A program made the position numbers and the translations under genes. A DNA stretch of 64,000 nt from Sporosarcina gallistercoris (GTDB taxonomy: Bacteria > Bacillota > Bacilli > Bacillales_A > Planococcaceae). A model generated the notes under the pieces. The model saw only the letters and a list, made by a program, of their open reading frames with translations. It was not told the DNA's origin and searched no databases. The stretch spans positions 248,001-312,000 of the forward strand of contig NZ_JACSQY010000001.1 in NCBI RefSeq assembly GCF_014836415.1. The letters run 5' to 3'. Shown piece by piece: positions 53,920 to 63,542 of the stretch (its first letter is position 1; each line of letters begins with the position of its first letter).

Positions 53920-55574
53920 TAGTTTGTCTCTCCTTCCGTCGTATCAGTGACAGCTTCTTTGTCCTGCTTATCGGTATACGTTGGAAGAGCAGCTACTTCT
54001 TTCACTTTATCCAAATCTTTTTTGAGTGTATACCAGTTTTTGTTTGTGTGCGCTGCAATCAGCATTTCAGAACCCGTTCCTTTTTGGATCCAAATTCTTC
54101 TATGTTGCCAATAAGATCCTTGGATGACACCGATCATAAAGATAATTCCGCCTAACAAAAGAATGTAAATCGTTTTATCTTTACGGATTGTGAGACCTGA
54201 AGCATCTCTCGTTTCTGCAGATAGGAACTTGGCTTCATAGTCATTCGGTTCAACTTCTAACGTTTGTCGGATCGCAACGAAGCTCTTTTCGCCATCCGGA
54301 TGTTCAGGTGTCTTCATATTGAATATGAATGCTGGGTTATTCGGGATCGGAGATTTTGAAGATGGTTGTCCATCCACAATGCCATCATAATCCGCATAGT
54401 ATTCCATGAGTTCAATTGAAGATCCACTTCCAAGATCGTATTCTTTCGCTGGTTCGTTCAAGTCTATTGTGAATTCACCCAAAGACTGTTCGGTCTTTTT
54501 GTTCACCAATGTGAACGTCATCGTTTTCAATTCACCCGTTTTGTAATCCATCTGGAAAATGCTATATCCATCGAATTTCAATGGTTTGTTGACAATGATC
54601 GGATATTCTTTTATGAACTCTACATCTGAAGAACCCGGTAAAGAACCTTCTTTTTCTTTATAAAGTTTAACATCAGATTTGAATTCACTCACGATGGCGC
54701 CATTTTTCTCAAGTGCTTCACCGAAAACTTCATCTGCTTCATCTTTCGAATACGTTTCTACAGAGAAGTCGACATTTTCAAGTAAATATCCTGGGGCTCC
54801 TGGAATTTCACGCGTTTCCCCTTCACGGATCCACATCGTCTCATCGACATAAAATCCTGGAATGCCGCGCATGAGCACACCTAATAAAAATATGATAAGT
54901 CCTGTATGGTTGACGTACGGACCCCAACGGCCAAACCTGTTTTTCTCTGCGAGAATCGCGCCATCTTCCACTTTCACTTTGTAACGTAAATCTTTCAATG
55001 CTTTTTCAGCATTTATAAGAGATTCATCAGCATCCGTGATTTCACTTTCCCCATAGATCCGTTGACGTTTCATGAACGAAGGATGACGTTTTGTCCGTTG
55101 TTTTTTGAGTGACTTGTAAAGTGGGATGACCCGGTCTAAACTAGCGATAATTATGGACGTACCGAGCATACCGATTAAGATTTTGAACCACCAGCTGTTG
55201 TACATATCATAAAATCCAAGCTGATAATATAATTTACCGACCGTCCCATAAAGACGCTCGTAGTACTCCAAATACGCAGATGGATCATTTCCATCTACCG
55301 GAACATAAAATTTTTGAGGGAAAATCGTGCCGATTGCTGATGTCGATAAAACAGCAACAATGATACTGACACCGATTTTCACACTTGAAAAGAAGTTCCA
55401 AATTTTATCGATAATGGATTTCTTATAAGTTTGCGAACGTCTGGCAGAACCTTCATAACGCATGTCGACCATTTTACTATTCTGCGCTTCGTCTGTAAGC
55501 GGTCGGCCACACTTTTCGCATAGGACGGTTCCGAAAGGATTTTCGTGACCGCACTGGCATTTAATTTTGCTCAT
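53919..55574 (-). CDS. resB: cytochrome c biogenesis protein ResB
   Basis: A 551-aa membrane protein, partner of ResC in system II haem delivery. The N-terminus has a small zinc-ribbon-like motif (CQCGHENPFGTVLCEKCGRPL), also present in B. subtilis ResB. Helices lie at about 62-85 (VKIGVSIIVAVLSTSAIGTIF), 132-152 and 218-238. A large extracytoplasmic domain (about 240-465) precedes a last helix (TIYILLLGGIIFMIGVIQ). The acidic C-terminal tail is cytoplasmic. It follows resA by 15 bp. Confidence 0.95.
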   Translation of the reverse strand: MSKIKCQCGHENPFGTVLCEKCGRPLTDEAQNSKMVDMRYEGSARRSQTYKKSIIDKIWNFFSSVKIGVSIIVAVLSTSAIGTIFPQKFYVPVDGNDPSAYLEYYERLYGTVGKLYYQLGFYDMYNSWWFKILIGMLGTSIIIASLDRVIPLYKSLKKQRTKRHPSFMKRQRIYGESEITDADESLINAEKALKDLRYKVKVEDGAILAEKNRFGRWGPYVNHTGLIIFLLGVLMRGIPGFYVDETMWIREGETREIPGAPGYLLENVDFSVETYSKDEADEVFGEALEKNGAIVSEFKSDVKLYKEKEGSLPGSSDVEFIKEYPIIVNKPLKFDGYSIFQMDYKTGELKTMTFTLVNKKTEQSLGEFTIDLNEPAKEYDLGSGSSIELMEYYADYDGIVDGQPSSKSPIPNNPAFIFNMKTPEHPDGEKSFVAIRQTLEVEPNDYEAKFLSAETRDASGLTIRKDKTIYILLLGGIIFMIGVIQGSYWQHRRIWIQKGTGSEMLIAAHTNKNWYTLKKDLDKVKEVAALPTYTDKQDKEAVTDTTEGETN

Positions 55575-55589
55575 TGGATACCATGCTCC

Positions 55590-56117
55590 TTATTCGGGTT
55601 GAATGCTCTCCATAAGAGACACAATTTCAGCTTCACTCATTTCACGGGTGACAATTTGTTTAATGACGCCATTTTCATCAATCAGCATGGTTGTCGGAAG
55701 CGGGACCACGTTATAGCTATTCCGGCTCACACTTTTGTTTTTGTCGATCAAAACAGGGAATGTGAGTCCATATTGGTCTATGAACGTATTCACTTTAAAT
55801 TCCGATTCTCCGATATTCACAGAAAGGACTTGTACCCCTTTTTTCGTGAATTCTTTTGCGTGCTTTTCGATATATGGCATTTCTTTTTTACAAGGAGGGC
55901 ACCACGTTCCCCAGAAATTCAGGAACACACCTTGTCCTTCATAGTCAGAGAGCTTCACTTTCTCTCCGTTCATATCCAGCAGTTCAAAGTTCGGCGCCTT
56001 ATCCCCGACTGCAAGCACTTTTGTTTCTTTCTTAGAAGTAAGTGCAAAGATAATAGCCGCCGTTAAGATGAGTAAAATCGCTCCTCTTATGATCAAGCGC
56101 TTTTTCTTTTTGTCCAT
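55590..56117 (-). CDS. resA: thiol-disulfide oxidoreductase ResA
   Basis: A membrane-anchored thioredoxin-fold protein that reduces the CxxCH disulfide of apocytochrome c outside the membrane. The chosen start (56117) gives 175 aa with an N-terminal anchor (LIIRGAILLILTAAIIFAL), the active site WGTWCPPCKKEMP and the cis-Pro loop VVPLPTTMLID. This matches B. subtilis ResA in length. The longer frame to 56177 adds twenty residues before the anchor without a better ribosome site. It is first in the resABC unit, after rluB. Confidence 0.93.
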   Translation of the reverse strand: MDKKKKRLIIRGAILLILTAAIIFALTSKKETKVLAVGDKAPNFELLDMNGEKVKLSDYEGQGVFLNFWGTWCPPCKKEMPYIEKHAKEFTKKGVQVLSVNIGESEFKVNTFIDQYGLTFPVLIDKNKSVSRNSYNVVPLPTTMLIDENGVIKQIVTREMSEAEIVSLMESIQPE

Positions 56118-56244
56118 CTTAGCCACTTCACTCCCTTCTGAAATTTGGTGATTCGAATCATACATAGCATCCTTCATTATAACAAAGATGTGTATTTTAA
56201 TCGGCTCTGTTGATGAAGGCTTTGTGAAACATTTGTGTCACGAG

Positions 56245-56976
56245 TCAGCCGATTTTACCGGTTTCCGCAAGAACACGCAGTTGTTTCACTTCATGGGTCG
56301 TCAATTCGCGTGCCTCACCTGCATTCAGTCCTATAGTGGTCAGGTTGGCGAACGATTCCCTGCGTAATTTCACAACTGGACATCCAATGGCATCGAACAT
56401 GCGGCGAACTTGACGGTTTTTCCCTTCAGAGATTGTGATTTCAATAAGTGCGGTTTGCGCTTTTTTATCCATTGACCGCATTTTCACGTTTGCAGGAGCG
56501 GTCAATCCGTCTTCCAATTCAATTCCATGCTCAAGCTTTTTCAGTGCTTCCCGAGTTGGGATGCCCTTCACTTTTGCAATGTATTGTTTTCGGATACCAA
56601 ACTTAGGATGGGTCATTGTGTAGGAAAAGTCTCCATCATTCGTCATGATGATGACACCCGATGTGTCATAATCCAGACGCCCAACAGGGAAAATACGCTC
56701 CTCAACGCCAGGTAGAAGGTCCAATACCGTTTTTCTCCCCTTCTCATCATGGACGGTCGAGATATAACCCCTCGGCTTATAAAGCAGGTAATAGACGAAT
56801 GTCTCTTTCACAACTTGGACCCCTTCAACTTCCACTCTATCTGCATTCGAAACTTTTGTTCCAAGTTCAGTCACCACGGAACCATTCACTTTCACTTTTC
56901 CTTCCAGGATTAACCCCTCGGCTTTTCTCCGGGATGCAACACCAGCTCTTGCTAATACTTTTTGTAGTCTTTCCAT
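56245..56976 (-). CDS. rluB: 23S rRNA pseudouridine synthase RluB
   Basis: A 243-aa RsuA/RluB-family pseudouridine synthase that modifies helix 89/90-region uridine of 23S rRNA. An N-terminal S4 domain (MERLQKVLARAGVASRRKAEG…GKVKVNG) is followed by the catalytic motif GRLDYDTSGVIIMTNDG with the nucleophilic Asp, and by EGKNRQVRRMFDAIGCPVVKLRR. ATG at 56976 follows GAGGTG; the ATG at 57003 adds nine residues upstream of the S4 domain and is less likely. In B. subtilis rluB also precedes resA. Confidence 0.93.
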   Translation of the reverse strand: MERLQKVLARAGVASRRKAEGLILEGKVKVNGSVVTELGTKVSNADRVEVEGVQVVKETFVYYLLYKPRGYISTVHDEKGRKTVLDLLPGVEERIFPVGRLDYDTSGVIIMTNDGDFSYTMTHPKFGIRKQYIAKVKGIPTREALKKLEHGIELEDGLTAPANVKMRSMDKKAQTALIEITISEGKNRQVRRMFDAIGCPVVKLRRESFANLTTIGLNAGEARELTTHEVKQLRVLAETGKIG

Positions 56977-57107
56977 TTCCGTCACCTCATTCTTCAGTCT
57001 CAAAAATTATGTCATATTTTTATACAAATGAAAAGAAGACGGCCTAAAAAGGGCACTACTTAAGGAATTCACCCTTTTTCCATGGACGACCAACTTTTTT
57101 CGCTAAA

Positions 57108-57142
57108 AAAGAAAAAAACAGAGGCGTTAACTAGTCCTCTGC
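57108..57142 (-). terminator. terminator of the scpA-scpB-dac operon
   Basis: The stem CAGAGG / CCTCTG with an 11-nt loop is followed on the minus strand by TTTTTTTCTTTTTT. Confidence 0.75.
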
Positions 57143-57189
57143 TGCAAAAGTTATCAACGTTCTCAGTCATCTTTTTAATTCAAAAGATT

Positions 57190-58194
57190 TCACTCACGTT
57201 TAAGTTCAACTTCCGAAGTCACCACTTGTTCTTGATCCAGTGAGACTATCCATTGGCCAAATGATGAGTGCGCATCACTTCGCGGAATCCGCATGACTGA
57301 ACTAACTTTACTCTTCTCTTCCTGATTGAGCAACAACTTTATTGGTTTCTTCAGATACGCTGTGATACCAGGCAGTACTGCATACTCGCCTTTTTTAGCG
57401 ACTGTCACAATTGTATACTCGTTAAAAACTTGGGAAGCCAATGATTTGTGGACATTCCAGTCATTCCCATTATTCAGCGTCACGACAATTACTTTTTTGC
57501 CGTTCTTTTCAAAGTAGGTTGCTAACGTCCTGCCTGCCGCTTTCGTGAAACCGGTTTTCCCCGCAACCGCATCCGTGTCTGAAGTAATGAGCCGATGTTT
57601 GTTTTCCCAAACCCCTGGTTGCGTCCCCTTCCTAGTATAGTGTTCCGTAGATGCAATCTTCTTGAATTTTTTATTTTTCATCCCAAAGTAGAGCATCATT
57701 GCTGTATCATATGCGGATGACAAATGTTTTTCATCATGAAGACCTGAGGGATTGGTGAAGTGCGTATCCTTTAGTCCATAAAGATCCGCTTGCTCGTTCA
57801 TGAGTTGGACAAAACCTTCCTCGGATCCACCAGCATGTTCAGCAAGGGCCATGGCTGCATCATTTCCGGAACGCATCATGAGCCCGTGAAGCAGCTCATC
57901 TGTTGAAACCGTACTCCCCGGCTCCAAGTATATCGATGATCCTTCCGCGGATGCTGCCAAAGGTGAAATCACGGTTTCTTTTTGAGGTGCTCCGGATTCA
58001 ATAAACGTCAGTGCCGTCCAAATTTTTGTTAAGCTCGCAATCGGCAGTTGATCATGCGGGTTGGCTCCATCCAATATCCTCCCGTTGTCAGCATCGATGA
58101 CCACCCATGATGAATTTACGGCAGCTGTAGCTGAAGGAATAGGCATGAATCCAATCGAAACACATAGCATCATTATAGCAAGCACTCTTTTCAA
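57190..58194 (-). CDS. D-alanyl-D-alanine carboxypeptidase (DacB/DacF type)
   Basis: A 334-aa secreted penicillin-binding protein that trims the terminal D-Ala from peptidoglycan stem peptides. It has a signal peptide (about 1-24, ending ATA), then the three serine-transferase motifs: SLTK (about 49), SGN (in MMRSGNDAAMALAEHAGG) and KTG (in AVAGKTGFTKAAGRTLATYF). A C-terminal domain follows. The position between scpB and rluB corresponds to dacB of B. subtilis, which works in spore cortex synthesis, but spmA and spmB, normally next to it, are absent. It overlaps scpB by 4 bp. The subtype is therefore by synteny only. Confidence 0.88.
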   Translation of the reverse strand: MKRVLAIMMLCVSIGFMPIPSATAAVNSSWVVIDADNGRILDGANPHDQLPIASLTKIWTALTFIESGAPQKETVISPLAASAEGSSIYLEPGSTVSTDELLHGLMMRSGNDAAMALAEHAGGSEEGFVQLMNEQADLYGLKDTHFTNPSGLHDEKHLSSAYDTAMMLYFGMKNKKFKKIASTEHYTRKGTQPGVWENKHRLITSDTDAVAGKTGFTKAAGRTLATYFEKNGKKVIVVTLNNGNDWNVHKSLASQVFNEYTIVTVAKKGEYAVLPGITAYLKKPIKLLLNQEEKSKVSSVMRIPRSDAHSSFGQWIVSLDQEQVVTSEVELKRE

Positions 58195-58796
58195 ACACTG
58201 TTTCCTCCTTCTTCTTGTGCTTCTAATATGTCCTGAAACTTCGTTAAGAATAAGTCCGTGTCTTCATCATCTTCTGTCTCTTGGAGTAGCGGTGGCAAAT
58301 CTTCCAACGAATTCAGACCGAAACGATCTAGGAAATACGATGTTGTTGCATATAGAATCGGGCGCCCGCTCGCTTCTAAACGCCCTTTTTCCATGATGAA
58401 TCCTTTAGAAGCAAGGGTCTGGATGGCGCGTTCGGATTTGACACCCCGCACATCATCCACCTCAATTCGAGTGACTGGCTGTTTGTACGCTATAATTGCT
58501 AACACTTCCAGTGCAGCTTGCGTCATCATTTTGGATGGAGGATTTTCAAACAACCGTTTGATATCCTCCGCGTGATCCGCTTTTGTGACAAGCTGAAAGA
58601 CCCCTCCATACTGACGCAATGTAATCCCACTTGTGTTACGTTCTTCGTATCCTTGGAGCAATTGTTCCAAAGCATCGGTCACTTCACCTTCAGTGGATAC
58701 AGTCAATGCAGCAAGTTGTTTTAACGACAGCCCCTCTTCACCTGCTACAAAAAGCAAACTTTCTATAGTGGCTGCTAGCTTGACATGTTCAATCAT
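58191..58796 (-). CDS. scpB: condensin subunit ScpB
   Basis: A 201-aa winged-helix protein, the kite subunit of the Smc-ScpA-ScpB complex that compacts and segregates the chromosome. Family motifs include ATIESLLFVAGEEGLSLKQLAAL, LEVLAIIAYKQPVTRIEVDDVRGV and YATTSYFLDRFGLNSLEDLPPL. It overlaps scpA by 8 bp and dac by 4 bp. Confidence 0.95.
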   Translation of the reverse strand: MIEHVKLAATIESLLFVAGEEGLSLKQLAALTVSTEGEVTDALEQLLQGYEERNTSGITLRQYGGVFQLVTKADHAEDIKRLFENPPSKMMTQAALEVLAIIAYKQPVTRIEVDDVRGVKSERAIQTLASKGFIMEKGRLEASGRPILYATTSYFLDRFGLNSLEDLPPLLQETEDDEDTDLFLTKFQDILEAQEEGGNSV

Positions 58797-59550
58797 GCGA
58801 TTGTTCCTCCATTTGCATTCGAATCTTTAATGTGTCAAAATTCCCGTGTTGTTCCACAATGATATCGAGTCGTTTCATCAGTTCAAGAATGGACAGAAAT
58901 GTGATGATCAAACCATTCATATCTCCTTCTTCAAACAACTCTTCAAAATCACAACTGCCACCCTTACGTTCAACATGACTCATGATTTCATCCATTTTAT
59001 CGCCGACAGAAATTTCGTTATTTGTTATACTGGCAGACATAGGCGCTTTCAGTCTCCTGCGTTGCAGCATGCGTTGGAAAGCACCGAGAAGGTCGAACAC
59101 GTTGAGTTCATCACCTGGATCGATCGGAGTTACACCTCCATACGATTCCACTTCTGTAGGTGGTTTCGTGTAGTGAACAGCACGTTCATCCGCCGATTCT
59201 TTCAGTTGGACTGCCGCTTCTTTATACTTTTTGTATTCAAGAATACGGGCAATCAGTTCTTCACGTGGATCTTCTTCCATATCGAACTCTTGCCCGTCCT
59301 CATCAAATACATCGCCTTCGTGCACAGGGAGCAGCATTTTGCTCTTGATTTCTATCAAGGTGGCGGCAAGAACCAAGTATTCACTGAGCTCATCGAGTTC
59401 GAGTACACGCATCGCATGTAAGTGTTCTATGTATTGGTTTGTCAGCTGCGCCATTGGAATGTCATAAATATCTATTTCCAATCGGTTAATTAAGTGCAGC
59501 AATAGATCGAGTGGACCTTCGAATGCTTCTAGTTTTACATTATAAGACAT
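58789..59550 (-). CDS. scpA: condensin subunit ScpA
   Basis: A 253-aa kleisin that bridges the Smc heads. It begins MSYNVKLEAFEGPLDLLLHLINRLEIDIYDIPM, the typical ScpA opening, and ends with a short winged helix (DMNGLIITFLSILELMKRLDI). ATG at 59550 follows AAAGGTG; the ATG at 59571 is seven codons upstream and less likely. It is divergent from the DUF309 gene. Confidence 0.95.
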   Translation of the reverse strand: MSYNVKLEAFEGPLDLLLHLINRLEIDIYDIPMAQLTNQYIEHLHAMRVLELDELSEYLVLAATLIEIKSKMLLPVHEGDVFDEDGQEFDMEEDPREELIARILEYKKYKEAAVQLKESADERAVHYTKPPTEVESYGGVTPIDPGDELNVFDLLGAFQRMLQRRRLKAPMSASITNNEISVGDKMDEIMSHVERKGGSCDFEELFEEGDMNGLIITFLSILELMKRLDIIVEQHGNFDTLKIRMQMEEQSHD

Positions 59551-59602
59551 TTTTTCACCTTTTCTGCTCACAGCAGATGGACTAATGGAAAGGAGTGATT
59601 GT

Positions 59603-60115
59603 ATGCACCCTTATTTTCATCCGCTCTTCGTGGAGTTCCTAGTATATTTTAATGACAATCAAGATTATTTCGAGGGCCATGAGGTATTAGAAGAATATTG
59701 GAAGTCGATTCCTGGGTACTCAAAGTCACACCCACTCACTGCTTACATACTGTTGTCTACAGGGATGTATCACTGGAGACGAGGAAATCTGAATGGAGCT
59801 TTCCGGACCATCGACAAAGCACTTCAACGATTTAACTCTCTTTCGCCCATCTATGATGAATATAAAGAAATGATCGAATTTGATCGACTTCTTCTAGATG
59901 TCGAACTTGCAAAGAAAGAAATTTCATCGGGACATTCTTTTTGTGCCATCGAAATCGTTATTCAAGCTCATCAGCTCATTGAATTAGTCCACTTTGCCAA
60001 ACAAAAACTCATTTTACTCCCAGCAGGCAGCGAAGACGTTATTCATAAACATATGCGTCGTGACAGAAGTGATATTCTAAAACTTCGCAACGAAAAGAAG
60101 AAGAGCGGACACTAG
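59603..60115 (+). CDS. ypuF: DUF309 protein (YpuF-like)
   Basis: A 170-aa helical protein of the DUF309 family. The family motif with His and Glu residues is FLVYFNDNQDYFEGHEVLEEYW, followed by AYILLSTGMYHWRRGNLNGAFR. The biochemical role is unknown; the HxxxExxW pattern suggests metal or ligand binding. ATG at 59603 follows AAGGAGTG; the ATG at 59585 precedes that ribosome site. It is at the same place as ypuF in B. subtilis, next to scpA and ribT. Confidence 0.85.
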   Translation: MHPYFHPLFVEFLVYFNDNQDYFEGHEVLEEYWKSIPGYSKSHPLTAYILLSTGMYHWRRGNLNGAFRTIDKALQRFNSLSPIYDEYKEMIEFDRLLLDVELAKKEISSGHSFCAIEIVIQAHQLIELVHFAKQKLILLPAGSEDVIHKHMRRDRSDILKLRNEKKKSGH

Positions 60116-60480
60116 CGTTCCGCTCTTGTTTCTTCCAGAACACATTTACTGACAAATGCATCCGTATATTCATTCCCATAGGGCGTTTTGTCTGGAAATT
60201 CCTCTTGCAGTTTGACGACCATCTCTTTCCCAATACCTTGCCCCCTGAAAGAGGGATTGATGGAAAGATGTTGTACGACAAAAGAATGTTCTGCAACTTC
60301 AGCACCGACAATTCCAATGAGATCTTCTTGTTCCTTCACTAAATACATTTCCCAGCTATCATCCGTCTCATAGCGTGTCATCGTTTCTTGCAGTTGTTTG
60401 ACAGGTTGATCACCTGAGCTATATGAAAGAAATCCCATTGCTATTTTATGATACGCTTTCTTGTAACGAACAAGTTTCAT
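60112..60480 (-). CDS. ribT: GNAT family N-acetyltransferase RibT
   Basis: A 122-aa GNAT-fold protein. The acetyl-CoA-binding motif is LSINPSFRGQGIGKEMV (R/Q-G-x-G-I/G). Length and start (MKLVRYKKAYHKIAMGFLSY) match RibT of bacilli, named for its place by the rib operon in B. subtilis; its substrate is not established. It is convergent with the DUF309 gene, overlapping by 4 bp. Confidence 0.88.
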   Translation of the reverse strand: MKLVRYKKAYHKIAMGFLSYSSGDQPVKQLQETMTRYETDDSWEMYLVKEQEDLIGIVGAEVAEHSFVVQHLSINPSFRGQGIGKEMVVKLQEEFPDKTPYGNEYTDAFVSKCVLEETRAER

Positions 60481-60552
60481 GGGTATCCCTTCACTTTCAA
60501 TAATACTGTCTGCTCGATTTTACAGGAATGTCCATCATTTATCAACTCAGTT

Positions 60553-60657
60553 TTAACGGGGATCGATAATCGGTACAACAATATACCAATAGAGAGCTCC
60601 CCATCCTAACGCGATGATGACAATTCCTAAAAACAAGAGTAGGTTCCGCTTTTTCAT
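60553..60657 (-). CDS. 34-aa single-helix membrane peptide coupled to lysA
   Basis: A short frame MKKRNLLLFLGIVIIALGWG then ALYWYIVVPIIDPR. The ATG shares bases with the lysA stop in a TAATG junction, so it would be translated by ribosomes finishing lysA. A basic start and one hydrophobic helix predict a small membrane protein. The function is unknown. The coupling and clean helix make it more likely to be real than chance. Confidence 0.55.
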   Translation of the reverse strand: MKKRNLLLFLGIVIIALGWGALYWYIVVPIIDPR

Positions 60658-61982
60658 TACGATTCTTTCCTCACCTTCTGTTGCAAGGAAAGGTCTAATC
60701 GAGTGATGTCTTCGTACGTCTCTCGACGGATGACGAGCTGATGATGCCCTTCTTCAGCAAATATGACGGCAGGTCTAGGAAGTCTATTGTAATTTCCTGC
60801 CATAGAATACGTATAAGCTCCTGTACAAAACACAGCGAGGATATCTCCTTCGGTCACGTCTGCAAGTTTTGCGTCGACAATGAGCTTGTCGCCGGATTCG
60901 CAACACTTGCCCGCTATCGTAACGGTTTTATCGTGAGGACTTGTCATCCGATTTGCGACAGCCGCAGTATAGTTTGCATCATATAAAGCCGGACGGATAT
61001 TGTCAGACATGCCTCCGTCCACTGCAATGTATGTGCGTACTCCTGGCACTTCCTTTTCACTGCCAGCTGTATAAAGTGTTGTCCCTGCATCTCCTACAAG
61101 CGACCGGCCCGGCTCTATCCAGATTTCCGGAAGCGGATAGTTCCAACTCTTCGATAGTTCAAGAACAACTTCCGCCATTTTTTCTACATATTGAGAAGGT
61201 TCCAGTGGCTGATCTTCTTCCGTATAGCGGATACCGAATCCTCCACCCAAGTTCAGCACGGTGCAAACAAAAGAATGCGTTTCTTTCCACGCTTGCATTT
61301 TTTCCATCAGTACCTGTGCAGCATGAGTAAATGCATCTGTTTCAAAGATTTGAGACCCTATATGACAATGGAGTCCTAATAATTGTAAATAGGGTGCGTC
61401 ATAAGCGAGTTCAAATGCTTTGTCCGCTTGACCGTTTTTCAAGTCAAATCCGAATTTGGAGTCTTCTTGTCCCGTTGTAATGAACTCATGCGTGTGAGCC
61501 TCAACACCTGGCGTGACTCTCAGCAAGATGTTCATTTGCTGTTTTCGGGTAGATGCGATTTCTTTCACCATGGACAGCTCCAAAAAGTTATCGACGACAA
61601 TACAGCCTATTTTTTCATCAAAAGCATAGTTCAATTCCATATAGCTTTTATTGTTGCCATGAAAGTGAATGCGTTCCCTAGGGAAATCGGCTTTTGCTGC
61701 AGTGAACAATTCTCCGCCTGAAACAACATCCAATGATAACCCTTCCTCAGCTGCCAATTCATAAATTGCAATCGAAGAAAACGCTTTGCTCGCATAGGCA
61801 ACTTGAGCACGGATCCCCATTTTTTTAAATGTTTCTTGAAATCCTGCCGCCCGCATACGAAATAACGCAGTATCGTAAACAACGAGCGGTGTACCATACA
61901 CATGTGCAAGGTCAATGGCGTCTGAGCCGCCTATGATCAAATGCCCTTTGTCGTTCACTTTTTGAGTTCCGTATAAGTCCAT
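60657..61982 (-). CDS. lysA: diaminopimelate decarboxylase
   Basis: A 441-aa PLP enzyme that makes L-lysine from meso-diaminopimelate, the last step of the pathway. The PLP lysine is in QVAYASKAFSS. Further motifs are HFHGNNKS, NLGGGFGIRY (phosphate loop), EPGRSLVGDAGTTLY and CCESGDKL (active-site Cys and Glu of the dimer partner). ATG at 61982 follows GGAGG at 8 bp. In spore formers lysA commonly follows the spoVA genes. Confidence 0.95.
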   Translation of the reverse strand: MDLYGTQKVNDKGHLIIGGSDAIDLAHVYGTPLVVYDTALFRMRAAGFQETFKKMGIRAQVAYASKAFSSIAIYELAAEEGLSLDVVSGGELFTAAKADFPRERIHFHGNNKSYMELNYAFDEKIGCIVVDNFLELSMVKEIASTRKQQMNILLRVTPGVEAHTHEFITTGQEDSKFGFDLKNGQADKAFELAYDAPYLQLLGLHCHIGSQIFETDAFTHAAQVLMEKMQAWKETHSFVCTVLNLGGGFGIRYTEEDQPLEPSQYVEKMAEVVLELSKSWNYPLPEIWIEPGRSLVGDAGTTLYTAGSEKEVPGVRTYIAVDGGMSDNIRPALYDANYTAAVANRMTSPHDKTVTIAGKCCESGDKLIVDAKLADVTEGDILAVFCTGAYTYSMAGNYNRLPRPAVIFAEEGHHQLVIRRETYEDITRLDLSLQQKVRKES

Positions 61983-62093
61983 CGGGTACGCCTCCACTCG
62001 AATAGTTGCGATTAATCTCCTTATACAATTTTTGAATGCAGAAGGAGTTGTCTATGGACAAATTTATCACAACTTTTAGGGACAGGCAATTGT

Positions 62094-63542
62094 TTACGGC
62101 ATTCGATTCCTACTAGGAGAGTGGGTGATAAAAGGTCTTGGTGTGTCTTTAGTCACCGGTTGGCGCAAGATTACTCGAAGCATCGCTTTCGGAAAAAATG
62201 GCAGCGCCGGCCATAGGTATGGAACATTCAGCGGCTTCATTGAGCTTAGGTAATAGAACAATACCGCAAGCATTATGAAAAACCCTGGTGCGCCGGCTGC
62301 TGCAGCCGCAATAAGTAAGGCGATCCTGAAAATCTTAGTGGTGATGCTCAATTCATAAGAAGGGATTGAAAATGTCAAAATGGCACTGACTGACACATAC
62401 AAAACGACTTCCGGAGTAAACAGTCCCACGTCTATAGCCACTTGTCCAATAACAACGGCTGCAACAAGTCCCATGGCAGTTGTCATGGGAGTGGGTGTAT
62501 GGATGGCCGCCATTCTTAACACTTCTATTCCTAAGTCGGCAAGTAACAACTGGACAAACAATGGAACTGCGCCAGGATCATCCGGACCAATATAATGCAA
62601 AAATTGAGGAATGTGTTGTGTGTTCGTTGCGAGTAAATACCAAAATGGCAGTAATAGAAGGCTGAAAATCGCCCCGGCCATGCGGATCATCCTAACAAAT
62701 GTCCCAATGAAGGGCGCCTGCCGATATTCCTCCGCATGTTGCATATGATCGAAAATGGTGGTCGGCACGAGGATAGCAGATGGAGAAGTATCGACTACAA
62801 GAGCAATATGACCTTCCAACAGATGCGCTGCGCAAATGTCAGGTCGTTCAGTGTATCGAACAAATGGCATCGGATTAAACCTTTGCTTGAATAAAAACTC
62901 TTCTAGGGACTTATCCGTCATCGTTAAGCCATCTGTTTCAATTTCATCCATTCTTTTACGGATTCCGTCCAATATATCTTCATTGACCGCTCCTTTGATA
63001 TAGGAAATAGCCACATCTGTTTTCCCGACTGCAGATACTTTATGCATTTCAAAACGTAGTTCAGGTGTCCGTAATCTTCGTCTGATCAACGTTGTGTTTT
63101 GAAGAATATTTTCCGTAAACCCGTCCCGCGATCCACGGATTACTTTTTCATTATCCGGCTCTTCCGGCTGTCTCCCTGGATAACTTCTAATATCAATGAG
63201 AAAAGTGAAACCATCCTCGGTCACAAATCCCGCGAGTCCACTCAATATCGATGTTAGAAATTCATCACGACTTTTAGGCTGCTCCACTGCGTGATAAGGG
63301 AAGTAAGAGAGCAGCTTCTCACCTGAATGGTGAGAAGCTTCATCCCCTCTGTCTGCATCTTGCATTTCGGTTAATAACGTGGTGATGGTCTGCCCGTCAA
63401 CTAGCCCGTTGATATACAGTAGGAGAACAGGCATTTCCCATAAATGAATTTCCCGTAAAGTGGCATCAAATGTTTCGCCTGTTCCAAACTTATCGACAAA
63501 CCAAGCTTCTGCTTCCGTCTTAGATGTAAATAATGGATTCAT
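62094..63542 (-). CDS. spoVAF: stage V sporulation protein AF (GerA-family)
   Basis: A 482-aa membrane protein of the GerA/SpoVAF family. A soluble N-terminal half contains INGLVDGQTITTLLTEM and DIRSYPGRQPEEPDNEKVIRGSRDGFTENILQNTTLIRRRLR, and the C-terminal half (about 280-460) has several membrane helices. It is linked to germination and release of dipicolinic acid in the forespore. It follows sigF directly, adjacent to its stop codon. The genes spoVAA to spoVAE, which lie between in B. subtilis, are missing here. Confidence 0.92.
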   Translation of the reverse strand: MNPLFTSKTEAEAWFVDKFGTGETFDATLREIHLWEMPVLLLYINGLVDGQTITTLLTEMQDADRGDEASHHSGEKLLSYFPYHAVEQPKSRDEFLTSILSGLAGFVTEDGFTFLIDIRSYPGRQPEEPDNEKVIRGSRDGFTENILQNTTLIRRRLRTPELRFEMHKVSAVGKTDVAISYIKGAVNEDILDGIRKRMDEIETDGLTMTDKSLEEFLFKQRFNPMPFVRYTERPDICAAHLLEGHIALVVDTSPSAILVPTTIFDHMQHAEEYRQAPFIGTFVRMIRMAGAIFSLLLLPFWYLLATNTQHIPQFLHYIGPDDPGAVPLFVQLLLADLGIEVLRMAAIHTPTPMTTAMGLVAAVVIGQVAIDVGLFTPEVVLYVSVSAILTFSIPSYELSITTKIFRIALLIAAAAAGAPGFFIMLAVLFYYLSSMKPLNVPYLWPALPFFPKAMLRVILRQPVTKDTPRPFITHSPSRNRMP

